In this document: positions 40,724 to 50,329 of the stretch, piece after piece
Layout: every line of letters starts with the position of its first letter
How positions within the stretch are numbered: position 1 is the first letter of the stretch
DNA from: Neisseria sp. KEM232
Lineage (GTDB): Bacteria > Pseudomonadota > Gammaproteobacteria > Burkholderiales > Neisseriaceae
Direction of reading: 5' to 3'
DNA: 64,000 bases
Assembly: GCF_002237445.1 (NCBI RefSeq)
Contig: NZ_CP022527.1
Span: 868,001 to 932,000 of the forward strand
Notes under the pieces: generated by a model
Seen by the model: the letters and a program-made list of their open reading frames with translations, nothing else
What the model was told of the DNA's origin: nothing
Databases searched by the model: none
Position numbers and translations under genes: made by a program

Positions 40724-42431
40724 CCTGCAACACCCCGTACTGGTCGTAGACGACGAAGCGGACATCCGCGACCTGATGGAAATGACCCTGATGAAAATGG
40801 GGCTGCGCGTCGACACCGCCGTCGGCGTGGAAGACGCCAAAGACAAGCTGGAAAACAGCGACTACTCGCTGGTGCTCACCGACATGCGCATGCCCGACGG
40901 CTCGGGACTGGAAGTCGTCCAGCACATCAACCGCCTGTCGCTGGACACGCCCGTTGCCGTCATCACCGCCTTCGGCAACGCCGACCAGGCCGTCGAAGCC
41001 CTGAAAGAAGGCGCGTTCGACTACCTGCAAAAACCCATCACCCTCTCGCAGCTGCGCTCGCTGGTGAAATCGGCGGTGAAAGTGAACGAACCCGAAGCCG
41101 CCGAAACCAAACCCGCAGCGCCCGCTCCGCAGCCCGCGCCGGCCGCGCCCTATATGCCGCCGCCCGTGCCGCCGCGCCCGCAGCCCGTCGCCGCCACGCC
41201 CGCCCGTGCGCCCGACGCGCCCAAACCCGTGCGCAAAGGCATTTCCGGCGGCATCGACCGCCCCGTCACCCCGCCCAGCGCCCTCAGCTCCCTGCGCGAA
41301 CGCTTCCGCAGCGCCACGCCGCAAACCGCGGCCGCATCAGACGCGCAGGCGCCCGCACACCACGAAAACGAAGTCGGCGGCGATGCCGACATGCCCCGCC
41401 TGCTGGGCATGTCGCCGCAGATGGTCGAAGTGCGCCACCTCATCCGCCGTCTCGCCGGCAGCGGCGTGCCCGTCTACATCTCCGGCGAATCCGGTTCGGG
41501 TAAGGAACAGGCCGCCCGCAGCATCCACGAACTCTCGCCGCGCGCCGACGGCCCCTTTATCGCCGTCAACTGCGGCGCGATTCCCGAAAACCTGATGGAA
41601 AGCGAGTTTTTCGGCTACAAAAAAGGCAGCTTCACCGGTGCCGACCAAGACCGCATGGGCTTCTTCCAACACGCCGACGGCGGCACCCTCTTCCTCGACG
41701 AAGTGGCCGACCTGCCGCTGGCCATGCAGGTCAAACTGCTGCGCGCCATTCAGGAAAAAGCCGTACGCCGCATCGGCGACGCCAAAGAAACGCCGGTAGA
41801 TGTACGCATCGTCTGCGCCACCCACAAAAACCTCGAAGCGCTGGTAGAAAGCGGTGCCTTCCGCCAAGACCTTTACTACCGCCTCAACGTCGTCACCCTG
41901 CACATGCCGCCCCTGCGCGAAATGCGCGAAGACCTCGGCGGCCTCATCATGCGCATGCTCAACAAACACGGCAACGGCATCCCCGGCGGCTACCGCCTCA
42001 GCCCCAAAGCACAGGAAGCCCTGCTCTCGTACAGCTACCCCGGCAACTTCCGCGAACTGGAAAACATCCTCGAACGCGCCGTCGCCCTCACCGCCGGCAG
42101 CGTCATCCAAATCGACGACCTGCAAATCACCGCCGGACACGGCCCCCGCCCCGCCGACCTTGCCCCCGCCGCCGCACCGGCAGGCGAAACCCGCGCCCCG
42201 CGCCCAGAACCGGCCGCCGAAAGCGAAGAGCTGCCGCCGATGAACTTCGACGCCATGCCGCCCTTCGTCCCCGGCCAAAGCCAGATACAGGAATACCTCG
42301 ACCTGCTCGAGCGTTCCATCATCGAACAGGCGCTGAACATCACCCGCTACAACCGCACCCAGGCCGCCAAACTCCTCGGCATCAGCTTCCGCTCCATGCG
42401 CTACCGCATGGAAAGGCTGAACATCGAATAA
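40710..42431 (+). CDS. PilR-type sigma-54-dependent response regulator
   Basis: The 573 residues comprise a receiver (VVDDEAD, phospho-Asp58 in VLTDMRMPDG), a long Pro/Ala-rich linker (about residues 128-220), an AAA+ domain and a Fis-type helix-turn-helix (NRTQAAKLLGISFRSMRYRM). The AAA+ domain has Walker A GESGSGKEQAA, the sigma-54 loop GSFTGA and Walker B GGTLFLDEVADLP. A second low-complexity linker precedes the HTH. The intact sigma-54 loop is notable because pathogenic neisseriae have a degenerate rpoN; this host probably keeps a working sigma-54. GSFTGA instead of GAFTGA is a known variant. Confidence 0.9.
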   Translation: MKNSDLQHPVLVVDDEADIRDLMEMTLMKMGLRVDTAVGVEDAKDKLENSDYSLVLTDMRMPDGSGLEVVQHINRLSLDTPVAVITAFGNADQAVEALKEGAFDYLQKPITLSQLRSLVKSAVKVNEPEAAETKPAAPAPQPAPAAPYMPPPVPPRPQPVAATPARAPDAPKPVRKGISGGIDRPVTPPSALSSLRERFRSATPQTAAASDAQAPAHHENEVGGDADMPRLLGMSPQMVEVRHLIRRLAGSGVPVYISGESGSGKEQAARSIHELSPRADGPFIAVNCGAIPENLMESEFFGYKKGSFTGADQDRMGFFQHADGGTLFLDEVADLPLAMQVKLLRAIQEKAVRRIGDAKETPVDVRIVCATHKNLEALVESGAFRQDLYYRLNVVTLHMPPLREMREDLGGLIMRMLNKHGNGIPGGYRLSPKAQEALLSYSYPGNFRELENILERAVALTAGSVIQIDDLQITAGHGPRPADLAPAAAPAGETRAPRPEPAAESEELPPMNFDAMPPFVPGQSQIQEYLDLLERSIIEQALNITRYNRTQAAKLLGISFRSMRYRMERLNIE

Positions 42432-42538
42432 GGCCGTCTGAAATCAGGCCGTCTGAAAACGCAGCCCCGACGAAGTGAAAAACACGGCGGGCAAAACGGA
42501 TCATCCGCAAAGCATCCCACCCCGTCCGCCGCCCAAAA

Positions 42539-42579
42539 AGGCCGTCTGAAAAAAGGGTTTCCCCCTTCAGACGGCCTCT
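42539..42579. terminator. DUS-pair terminator after the two-component pair
   Basis: AG-DUS arms extended by aaaaggg/ccctt. Two further single DUS lie at 42432-42460. Confidence 0.65.
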
Positions 42580-42604
42580 GTCCGCCAACCACCGCCCCGC
42601 TGCC

Positions 42605-44044
42605 ATGCCCAAACGCCTACCCTTCCTGCTCCTGCTTGCCACCCTGTCCGCAGCGCGTGCCGACGAGTTGCCGAACCCCGCCGCACGCTCCGCCCTCAGC
42701 CAACCCGACACCCGCTTCGACCTCACCGGCTCCGACGAACTGCCCGCCCCCGCATCCGCACCCGAGAGCAGCGTTTCCCAAAACGGCGGCACCCTCACAT
42801 GCAGCAACCCCGAAGAACTGCTGCAACACCCCGGCCTGCTGCACCGCGCCCTCTCCTCCTCCGTCATCGCCGCCAACACCGCCGCCATCAAACTCCTCCT
42901 GCCCGTCTACCGCCGCCTGCCCGAAGGACAAGACCCCGTCCTGCTCGAGACGGCCGAAGGCATGGCCGCCCAAAGCGACGGCCGCTACCGCGAAGCCGTC
43001 AGGCGCCTGCAAAACGCCCGACGCCAAATGCCCGACGCCTTCCTCGTCCGCCTCCGTCTGGCGCAGGCACTGAAAGACGACCGCCGCAACGTCTCCGCAC
43101 AAGCGCACTACACCAACCTGCTCGCTCCTCCCGACCTCGACCCCCAAACCCGCGCCGCCCTGCAAAGCCAGCTCGACGAAATCCGCAGCCGCAGCCGCTG
43201 GACGCCCCGCCTGAGCGCCAACTACACCCGCGACAACAACGTCAACAACGCCGCAAAAGAACACACCCTGCGCTACGGCAACGGCGAATGGACGCTGCCC
43301 GCCCCCGAAAAAGCCCGCGGCCTCTCCTACTCCGCCGGCCTCGCCCGCGACTTCAACCTCGCCGACAATCTGCTCCTGCGCAGCGAAACCGACCTCTACG
43401 GCAAATTTTATTGGGACAACCACCGCTACAACGATCTCACCGTCCGCACCGCCCTGGGCGCCGCCTACCAAAGCGGCCGCAGCGAAGCCGCCCTGCTCCC
43501 CTATTACGAGCGCCGTTGGTACGGTACCGAACCCTACTCCCGCGAAACCGGCCTGCGCGCCGAATGGCAGCGCAGCCTCAGCCCGCGCCACCGCCTCGCT
43601 GCCGCCGCCGAATCGGACTACCAGCACTACGACACGCGCAAATTCCTCGAAGGCCGCAACAGCAGCCTGTCCGCCACCTGGATATTCCAACACAGCCCGC
43701 GCCAATACTTTACCCTCGGCGCCAACTTCTCCCGCAAACGCGCCCGCACCGACGACGCCTACCACAGGCGCGGCATCCGCGCGTCCGCCGTGCGCGTCTG
43801 GGGAAAAGGACTCGGCACCGCCCTCTCCGCCGGCTACGGCCGCCGCTACGACGCCGCCGACTTCCTCGCCATCCGCCGCGACGACAAAGAATACTCCGCC
43901 TCCCTCTCCCTCTGGCACAAGCGCCTGAGCCTGTGGGGCGTCACCCCCCGCCTCGTCACCGTGTGGCAGAAAACCACAAGCAACCACCCGCTATACGGCT
44001 ACCGCAAAGCCAACGCCTACCTGCAAATCAGCAAATCCTTCTGA
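42605..44044 (+). CDS. Slam-type surface lipoprotein assembly modulator (DUF560)
   Basis: Outer-membrane protein of 479 residues. The signal peptide ends ATLSAARA. A periplasmic helical TPR-like domain spans about residues 60-195 (GMAAQSDGRYREAVRRLQNA, DAFLVRLRLAQALKDDRRNV). The C-terminal DUF560 barrel begins RWTPRLSANYTRDNNVNNAA and ends with aromatic QISKSF. Slam proteins move surface lipoproteins or soluble haemophores across the outer membrane, and usually sit beside their substrate gene. The convergent neighbour does not look like a Slam substrate. Confidence 0.88.
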   Translation: MPKRLPFLLLLATLSAARADELPNPAARSALSQPDTRFDLTGSDELPAPASAPESSVSQNGGTLTCSNPEELLQHPGLLHRALSSSVIAANTAAIKLLLPVYRRLPEGQDPVLLETAEGMAAQSDGRYREAVRRLQNARRQMPDAFLVRLRLAQALKDDRRNVSAQAHYTNLLAPPDLDPQTRAALQSQLDEIRSRSRWTPRLSANYTRDNNVNNAAKEHTLRYGNGEWTLPAPEKARGLSYSAGLARDFNLADNLLLRSETDLYGKFYWDNHRYNDLTVRTALGAAYQSGRSEAALLPYYERRWYGTEPYSRETGLRAEWQRSLSPRHRLAAAAESDYQHYDTRKFLEGRNSSLSATWIFQHSPRQYFTLGANFSRKRARTDDAYHRRGIRASAVRVWGKGLGTALSAGYGRRYDAADFLAIRRDDKEYSASLSLWHKRLSLWGVTPRLVTVWQKTTSNHPLYGYRKANAYLQISKSF

Positions 44045-44072
44045 CCCGCCTTTTCAATTCGTCAAAACCATA

Positions 44073-44232
44073 CTTTCAGACGGCCTGATGTTCCGTGAGG
44101 CCGTATGAAAGCACGGTTCACAGCCAAAAACGCGGCAGCGTCCAACGCCCTCCGCCGCACACAATGACGGCGCATCCCACCGCCCCGCCTGTTTTCAGAC
44201 GGCCTCACAGAACATCAGGCCGTCTGAAAGCA
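44073..44232. repeat. Two inverted copies of a DUS-containing 40-bp block
   Basis: A 40-bp block with two DUS around gatgttccgtgagg (44073-44113) recurs in reverse complement at about 44190-44232, with two to three differences including a DUS mutated to gccgtatgaaa. About 75 bp of non-repeated DNA lies between. This long inverted repeat separates convergent genes. The rest of the 44045-44341 gap holds no gene. Confidence 0.65.
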
Positions 44233-44294
44233 TAGCCCCCAACGAATCAAAAAACCGAAGCCGCCCGCCGCAAAGATTGCTGTTCCCGACAAAA

Positions 44295-44333
44295 AACGGC
44301 CTGAAACCGCAAAGGTTTCAGGCCGTCCGCACA
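44295..44333. terminator. Terminator of the outer-membrane barrel gene
   Basis: A perfect stem acggcctgaaacc/ggtttcaggccgt with a five-base loop, 9 bp beyond the stop of the minus-strand gene. It resembles a DUS but lacks the GTCTGAA core. Confidence 0.75.
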
Positions 44334-44341
44334 CGGCTTGG

Positions 44342-45394
44342 TCAGAATGTGTACTGCAAACCTGCGCCGAGGTAGTGGTTGGCTTTCCAAGTGAACTTGT
44401 CGCCGTCGGTTTGCGACTCTTTCTTGCGGAAATAGTAGTCGTAGTCGGCACGCAGGGCGAGGTTGTCGGTGAAATTGTAGGTCATGCCCACGCCCACGGT
44501 CGGGCGCGCTTTGGTTTTCGAGCTGACTTTTTCGCCGTCGGCATCGGTGATTTTGTGCTTCACGCCCGCCACGCCCGCTTTGCCGAACAGGCGGAATTTG
44601 TCGGACACATTGCCGCCGACGGTGGCGCGTGCGCCGTAAGTGTGGTTTTGCGTGCGCACTTCGTCGTTCGAGCCGTCGTCGTAGCGGTAGCGGTGTTTCT
44701 GGCCGCCCTGGTAGAAGGCTTCCGCGCCCAAGAGTTCGTTAAACTGCACGCCCGCGCCGACCTGTCCGGCAAAGCGGGTGTCGTGCGCCTGCTCGGTTTC
44801 GGCGGCGCTTTCGTATTTATAGCCGTCGCGCAGCGCGCCCAATGTGCCGAACACATAGGGGCGCACGGACGATTTGGCCTGCGGCTCGGGTACGGGCTGC
44901 GGTGCGGGTTCGGGCGCCGCAACCGGCTCGGGCTGGCGCTCGGGCATCGGCACGGGGCGCGGAACGTTGTCGGAGAAGCGGTTGTCGCACTGCTGCATGC
45001 TGACGCGCACGGGCTGCCCGGCAGCATCGGAATAAACGTTCACCGCCATGTCGGGGCTGTAGGGCACATATTTGCCCTGCAAGGCTCTGGCGACGCCGTC
45101 GCGGTTGAATTTGCGGCCGACGCCGATGTCGCACGCGCCCAGCGCGTACTGCGGGCCGAGATCGCGCAGAGTGGCGGTGGCGACGGAGCGCTCGCCTTTG
45201 TGCAGCAGCGGTTTTTGATGGGTGGCCGACTGGTAGAAACGCGCCGTGCCGTTTTGAACGGCGGCGTCGCACTCGGCGGCGGTGTCGTAGCCGACGTTGC
45301 CGTGCGCGTCGCTGACCATGCCCGCCTGCGCCGATGCCGACATCAGGGCAAGGGCGGAAACGGTGAGGGCGGGAAGAAGTTTCAAATGCTTCAT
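44342..45394 (-). CDS. Outer-membrane beta-barrel protein with periplasmic or exposed N-domain
   Basis: A 350-residue precursor. The signal peptide ends ALMSASAQAG. The N-domain (about residues 25-150) has three conserved-looking cysteines. A Pro-rich hinge follows (RPVPMPERQPEPVAAPEPAP). The OmpA/opacity-type eight-strand barrel runs from SVRPYVFGTLGALRDG to the terminal aromatic HYLGAGLQYTF. An AGGAGA ribosome site precedes the ATG at 45394. The barrel signature (FTDNLALRADYDYYF) is typical of porin-like adhesins. N-domain function is not recognised. It is not a lipoprotein. Confidence 0.8.
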   Translation of the reverse strand: MKHLKLLPALTVSALALMSASAQAGMVSDAHGNVGYDTAAECDAAVQNGTARFYQSATHQKPLLHKGERSVATATLRDLGPQYALGACDIGVGRKFNRDGVARALQGKYVPYSPDMAVNVYSDAAGQPVRVSMQQCDNRFSDNVPRPVPMPERQPEPVAAPEPAPQPVPEPQAKSSVRPYVFGTLGALRDGYKYESAAETEQAHDTRFAGQVGAGVQFNELLGAEAFYQGGQKHRYRYDDGSNDEVRTQNHTYGARATVGGNVSDKFRLFGKAGVAGVKHKITDADGEKVSSKTKARPTVGVGMTYNFTDNLALRADYDYYFRKKESQTDGDKFTWKANHYLGAGLQYTF

Positions 45395-45609
45395 AATCTG
45401 TCTCCTGTGTGGGGTAGGGAAACCGCCGCACCGAAAGGCTTCGGTTTTGCGGAGGACTTGCCGGAAGTTTACTATCGGCAGCGTTTTTGCGCGTATCTTG
45501 GAACAAAAGGGAAGGCGCACCGACAGGCGGCGCGTTCAGACGGCCTCTGAAGCCCTAAGGCCGTCTCGCGCTGCTGTTGCCGATACGCCAAGCAGGCAGA
45601 AAGATTGTC

Positions 45610-45712
45610 TATAGTGAACCAACACGAAAATCTACGGCGTTGCTGCGCCTTGCCGTACTACCTGTACTGTCTGCGGCTTGCTGCCTTGTATCTTTCCGTG
45701 TTGTTTCACTAT
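45610..45712. repeat. Correia-like element (CREE), complete
   Basis: A 103-bp element with inverted ends (tatagtgaaccaacacgaaa and complement) and the same core as the copy at 21114 (tctacggcgttgctgcgcc; ctgtctgcggcttgctgcc). It lies upstream of purH, about 130 bp before the ATG, where it could supply a promoter. The remainder of the 45395-45845 gap holds only the leader of the barrel gene and single DUS copies. Confidence 0.85.
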
Positions 45713-45845
45713 GCATTTTCACGGCCGCTGCTGCGTGCACCGCGAAAATAACGGATAATGTGCGCCGCAAAAACATCCGCCGCGCCGTTTCAGACGGCCT
45801 TTTTCCTGCCCGAATTTTCCGATTCACCCGATGCAAAGGAACATC

Positions 45846-47429
45846 ATGTCCACCGTAAAAATCCAACGCGCCCTGATTAGTCTCTCCGACAAAAACGGCG
45901 CAGTCGAATTTGCCCGCGCCCTGCACGAAGCGGGCGTAGAAATCCTCTCCACCGGCGGCACCGCCGCGCTTTTGGCCGATGCGGGCATCCCCGTTATCGA
46001 AGTGGCCGACTACACCGGCTTCCCCGAAATGCTCGACGGCCGCGTGAAAACCCTGCACCCGAAAATCCACGGCGGCATCCTCGGCCGGCGCGATTTGGCC
46101 GAACACGTCGCCAAAATGCAGGAACACGGCATCGGCAACATTGACCTGGTGGCTGTAAACCTGTATCCCTTCGCCGCTACCATCGCCAAGCCCGGCTGCA
46201 CGCTGGAAGACGCGATTGAAAACATCGACATCGGCGGCCCGACTATGGTGCGCTCGGCGGCGAAAAACTGGAAACACGTCGCCATCGTTACCGACAACGC
46301 CGACTTTGCTGCCGTGATTGCCGAGTTGAAATCTTCAGACGGCCTCAGCGACAAAACCCGCTTCAACCTGTCGCGCAAAGCGTTCAGCCACACCGCGCAA
46401 TACGACGGCATGATTTCCAATTATCTGACTTCGCTGTCAGACGACAAACTCGCGGGCGAACCCGAAATCGGCGAATTTCCGCAGCAGTTCAACCAAAGCT
46501 GGCTCAAAGTGCAGGAAATGCGCTACGGCGAAAACCCGCACCAGCGCGCCGCGTTTTACCGCGACGTTTATCCTTTTTCAGGCTGCCTGTCGAATTACAC
46601 CCAGCTTCAAGGCAAAGAGCTGTCCTACAACAACATCGCCGATGCCGATGCCGCGTGGGAAGCCGTCAAATCGTTTGACGCGCCCGCCTGCGTGATTGTG
46701 AAACACGCCAACCCCTGCGGCGTGGCCGTGGCCGACAACACGCTTGCCGCCTACCGCCTGGCCTACGCCACCGACACCACCAGCGCATTCGGCGGCATCA
46801 TCGCGTTTAACCGCGAAGTCGATGGCGACACCGTGAAGCAGATTACCGACAACCAGTTTATGGAAGTGCTGATGGCGCCCAAGTTCACCGCCGAAGCGCT
46901 GGAAATCGCCGCCGCCAAGAAAAACGTGCGCGTGCTGGAAGTGCCGATTGACAGCGGCGCCAACCGCTTCGAGCTCAAACGCGTCGGCGGCGGCCTGTTG
47001 GTGCAAACGCCCGACATCCACCGCATCCGCCGCGAAGATTTGAAAGTCGTGTCCAAACGCCAACCCACCGAGCAGGAATGGAAAGACCTGCTGTTTGTGT
47101 GGAACGTGGCCAAATACGTCAAATCCAATGCCGTCGTGTTCGGCAAAGGCGGCCAAACCTACGGCATCGGCGCCGGCCAGATGAGCCGCGTCGATTCCAC
47201 CCGCATCGCCGCCCGCAAAGCGCAGGACGCCGGCTTGGATTTAAACGGCGCGTGCGCAGCTTCGGACGCATTTTTCCCCTTCCGCGACGGTGTGGACGTG
47301 ATTGCCGAACAGGGCATTAAAGCCGTCATCCACCCCGCAGGCTCGGTACGCGATGAAGAAGTGTTCGCCGCAGCGGATGAACACGGCATGGCGATGGTCA
47401 TCACCGGCGTGCGCCACTTCCGCCATTAA
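45846..47429 (+). CDS. purH: Bifunctional AICAR formyltransferase/IMP cyclohydrolase
   Basis: Catalyses the last two steps of IMP synthesis. The 527 residues start at 45846 after AAAGGAAC. The N-terminal IMP cyclohydrolase/MGS-like domain has ALISLSDKNGAVEFARALHE, STGGTAALL and GRVKTLHPKIHGGILGRR. The formyltransferase domain has GENPHQRAAFYRD, the catalytic Lys-His in VIVKHANPCGVA and the C-terminal FPFRDGVDVIAEQGI. A DUS encodes KSSDGLSDK. A simDUS-like motif occurs near 46577. Confidence 0.97.
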   Translation: MSTVKIQRALISLSDKNGAVEFARALHEAGVEILSTGGTAALLADAGIPVIEVADYTGFPEMLDGRVKTLHPKIHGGILGRRDLAEHVAKMQEHGIGNIDLVAVNLYPFAATIAKPGCTLEDAIENIDIGGPTMVRSAAKNWKHVAIVTDNADFAAVIAELKSSDGLSDKTRFNLSRKAFSHTAQYDGMISNYLTSLSDDKLAGEPEIGEFPQQFNQSWLKVQEMRYGENPHQRAAFYRDVYPFSGCLSNYTQLQGKELSYNNIADADAAWEAVKSFDAPACVIVKHANPCGVAVADNTLAAYRLAYATDTTSAFGGIIAFNREVDGDTVKQITDNQFMEVLMAPKFTAEALEIAAAKKNVRVLEVPIDSGANRFELKRVGGGLLVQTPDIHRIRREDLKVVSKRQPTEQEWKDLLFVWNVAKYVKSNAVVFGKGGQTYGIGAGQMSRVDSTRIAARKAQDAGLDLNGACAASDAFFPFRDGVDVIAEQGIKAVIHPAGSVRDEEVFAAADEHGMAMVITGVRHFRH

Positions 47430-47440
47430 GAATAAAACGC

Positions 47441-47480
47441 CAAGGCCGTCTGAAAGCCAAAAGAGTTTTCAGACGGCCTC
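47441..47480. terminator. DUS-pair terminators between purH and glnE
   Basis: An inverted AG-DUS pair straight after purH. A second pair at about 47517-47557 with a T-run serves the convergent glnE end. A partial dispersed repeat (ttgttgaagcggcgctttc) follows at 47571. Confidence 0.7.
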
Positions 47481-47599
47481 TTCACAACCAAGCCGCAGGT
47501 AATTCCCCAAATAAAAAAGGCCGTCTGAAACACCGTTTTCGGGTTTCAGACGGCCTTTTCTTTGCGCCGCTGTTTTTTAACTTTGTTGAAGCGGCGCTT

Positions 47600-50290
47600 T
47601 CAGACGGCCTCTTCCGCTTCCCCATCCGTGCCGAAGACTTGGCGCTGCAAGGCGCGCACGGCGGTGTAGGCGGAGAGGGTTTCGCTGTCGGCGGCGGGGG
47701 TTTGCGCTTCGTCGAGGACGGCGCTGTGCTGGCAGGCGCGGAAGCGGCGGTAGGCGCGGCGGGCTCGGCCGCAGAGGGTGGGGTCGGCGAGACCGTTTTC
47801 CGCCGCCGTGCCCAAAAGGGCGATGTTGCCGTAGTTGTCGAGCAGGGCGGGAAATTCGCGGGCGTGGGCGAGGATGAGGTATTGCACGGTGAATTCGACG
47901 TCGACGATGCCGCCGCGTGCGTATTTGACGTCGTTATCCTGCGGCGGGTGGGCGGCGGCGATTTTTTCGCGCATGGCGAGGATGTCGTTTTTGAGGGCGG
48001 CTCTGTCGCGCGGCAGGGTGAGGATGTCGCTGCGGATGCGTTCGAAGGCCGTCTGAATGGCGGCATCGCCGCAGACGAAGCGGGCGCGGGTGAGGGCTTG
48101 GTGCTCCCATGTCCAGGCGTGGCCGCGCTGGTATTTTTCAAAGGCGGCGAGGCTGTGGACGATGAAGCCGCTGTCGCCGTCGGGGCGCAGGCGCAGGTCG
48201 GTTTGGTAGAGCGTGCCCGCGCCGGTGGCGGCGGAGAGCCAGTTGGTGAGGCGGTTGGCGAGGCGGGCGTAGGTGTGGGCGGCATCGGGATGGGGGTCGT
48301 CGTAGAGGTAGACGAGGTCGAGGTCGGAGGTGTAGCCGAGTTCTTTGCCGCCGAGTTTGCCGTAGCCGATCACGGCGAAGGCGGGGTGTTGGCGGTGTTT
48401 TTTCGGCATTTCGCGCCAGGCGTGTTCGAGGGTGAGGGTAAGGATGGTGTCGGCCAGTTCGGAGAGTTGGTCGGACAGGGCTTCCACCGTCCATTTGCCC
48501 GCCAAATCCTGTACGGCGAGACGGAAAACGCGGGCGTGGCGGAAGCGGCGCAGGGCGTCCATTTTCGCTTCGGCGTCTTCGCAGGCATCGAGTTCGGCGG
48601 CCAACTCGCACCGCAGCTGCGGCCAGTCGGGGCGGCTTTCGGTGAGTTGGGCGCTGAGCAGTTCGTCGAGGAGGGCGGGGTGTTGTTGCAGGTAGCCCGC
48701 TATCCAGGCGCTGCGGCTCATCAGGGCGGCGACGCGCGCGAGTTCGTTGGGGTATTCGAGCAGGAAGGCGAGGTAGGCGGGGCGGCGGCTGACGGTTTCG
48801 AGAAAGTCGGTGAGGCGGAAGAAGGTGTCGTCGGGGCGGGGGTATTCGGCGGCGGCTTCGGCAGCCTGCGGCACGAGGGTGTCGAAAAGGCGCAGGCTGC
48901 GCGGCGACAGGCTGCGGTAGCGGCTGCTGCGGGCGAGGCTGTTCAGACGGCCTGCCACGGCCTGCGGCGAGAAGCCTGCTTCGGCCAGTTGCGCGTAAAC
49001 GGGGGCGTCGGGTTCGGCGGGCGGGTTCGGCCACAGGGCGGCGAAGCGGGCGGCGTTTTGTTCTTCGGGCGCGGCAAGGATGTTGTCGAACTCGGCGGAC
49101 ACGGCGGCGCGGTGGGCGTTGAGGCCGTCTGAAAAGGCGGCGTAGCTGTCAAAGCCCATGCTCTCAGCGAGCAATTGCTGCTGTTCGGGGTTGTGCGGCA
49201 GGGTTTGCGTTTGTTGGTCGTCCCAATATTGCAGGCGGTGTTCGACATCGCGCAAAAAGCGGTAGGCCGCCAGCAGCGTTTGCGCGGTTTCAGACGGCAT
49301 GATGCCCTGTTCGGCCAACACGGCGAGCGTTTCCTGCGTGCCTTTCAGTTGCAGGGCGCGGTTTTGGCCGCCGCGTATCATTTGGAAAATCTGCGCGACA
49401 AACTCGATTTCGCGGATGCCGCCCGCGCCGAGTTTGATGTTGTTTTCCATGCCTTTGCGGGCGACTTCGGCGCGAATTTGGCTGTGCAGGCCGCGCATGG
49501 CTTCGTATGCGCCGTAATCGAGATATTTGCGGAACACAAACGGCCGCACCAAAGCCGCGATGCCGTTGGCGTGCGGCGTGACCACGCGGCCTTTGCACCA
49601 CGCATAACGCTCCCACTCGCGGCCGTGGGCAATCAGGTATTGCTCCAGCGCGGTTTCGCTGCACACCAGCGTGCCCGAGTCGCCGTCCGGCCGCAGGCGC
49701 ATATCGACGCGGAACACTTGGCCGTCGGCGGTGATGTCGTTCAAGAGCGCAATCAGTTTCTGCCCCACTTTGGTGAAAAATTCCTGATTGCCGCGCTCGC
49801 GCCGCCCGTTAGTGTCGCCCGATTCGGGATAGACGAAAATCAAATCGATGTCGGACGACACGTTCAACTCATAGCCGCCCGCCTTGCCCATCGCCACCAC
49901 GCTCAAATGCTGCGTTTCGCCCGTGTAGCGGCCGATGGGCGTGCCGTACATATCGCGGTAATAGGCATAGGCAAAATCCAGCGCGGTATTGACGGCAAAA
50001 TCGGCAAACAGCGTAATCGTACGGGTAACTTCGTTTAAATCGCTGATGCGGTTCAAATCGCGCACCATAATCTGCGCCACCACATAGCGGCGCAATTCGC
50101 GCAGCTTTTGCGCCAGCGTTTCTTCGTCTTCCGCCGCCAAAATGCCCGGCCAGTCGGCAAAATCATGAAAATCCTGCGCGGTGAGCACCTTATCCGTCAT
50201 GACGCGCAGAATGTCGGCATTCAGACGGCCTGAATCGAGGTTGCGGGCAAGAAAAAGCGAAAAGCGGCGGGCGTATTCGATTGGGTTCAT
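47600..50290 (-). CDS. glnE: Glutamine synthetase adenylyltransferase/deadenylase
   Basis: Switches glutamine synthetase activity by adding or removing AMP. The 896 residues carry two nucleotidyltransferase domains of the GxSDxDL type: VVAMGKAGGYELNVSSDIDL with FVYPESGDT in the N-half, and VIGYGKLGGKELGYTSDLDL with VYLYDD in the C-half. Companion motifs RVDMRLRPDGDSG and QTDLRLRPDGDSG occur, with GAGGIREIEFVAQ and ARGGIVDVEFTVQY helices. Internal DUS copies encode AFSDGL. Full length for the family (E. coli 946). Confidence 0.96.
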   Translation of the reverse strand: MNPIEYARRFSLFLARNLDSGRLNADILRVMTDKVLTAQDFHDFADWPGILAAEDEETLAQKLRELRRYVVAQIMVRDLNRISDLNEVTRTITLFADFAVNTALDFAYAYYRDMYGTPIGRYTGETQHLSVVAMGKAGGYELNVSSDIDLIFVYPESGDTNGRRERGNQEFFTKVGQKLIALLNDITADGQVFRVDMRLRPDGDSGTLVCSETALEQYLIAHGREWERYAWCKGRVVTPHANGIAALVRPFVFRKYLDYGAYEAMRGLHSQIRAEVARKGMENNIKLGAGGIREIEFVAQIFQMIRGGQNRALQLKGTQETLAVLAEQGIMPSETAQTLLAAYRFLRDVEHRLQYWDDQQTQTLPHNPEQQQLLAESMGFDSYAAFSDGLNAHRAAVSAEFDNILAAPEEQNAARFAALWPNPPAEPDAPVYAQLAEAGFSPQAVAGRLNSLARSSRYRSLSPRSLRLFDTLVPQAAEAAAEYPRPDDTFFRLTDFLETVSRRPAYLAFLLEYPNELARVAALMSRSAWIAGYLQQHPALLDELLSAQLTESRPDWPQLRCELAAELDACEDAEAKMDALRRFRHARVFRLAVQDLAGKWTVEALSDQLSELADTILTLTLEHAWREMPKKHRQHPAFAVIGYGKLGGKELGYTSDLDLVYLYDDPHPDAAHTYARLANRLTNWLSAATGAGTLYQTDLRLRPDGDSGFIVHSLAAFEKYQRGHAWTWEHQALTRARFVCGDAAIQTAFERIRSDILTLPRDRAALKNDILAMREKIAAAHPPQDNDVKYARGGIVDVEFTVQYLILAHAREFPALLDNYGNIALLGTAAENGLADPTLCGRARRAYRRFRACQHSAVLDEAQTPAADSETLSAYTAVRALQRQVFGTDGEAEEAV

Positions 50291-50329
50291 GGCGGTTTTA
50301 CCGGAGCGGATAGGGAGGAAAATATGCGT

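Noticed and set aside
39098..40846. 582-codon minus-strand frame opposite the sensor kinase
   Set aside because: GC-rich antisense shadow, with His/Val/Gly-rich composition and no motifs. The same holds for long frames opposite glnE, lldD, hscA and parC.
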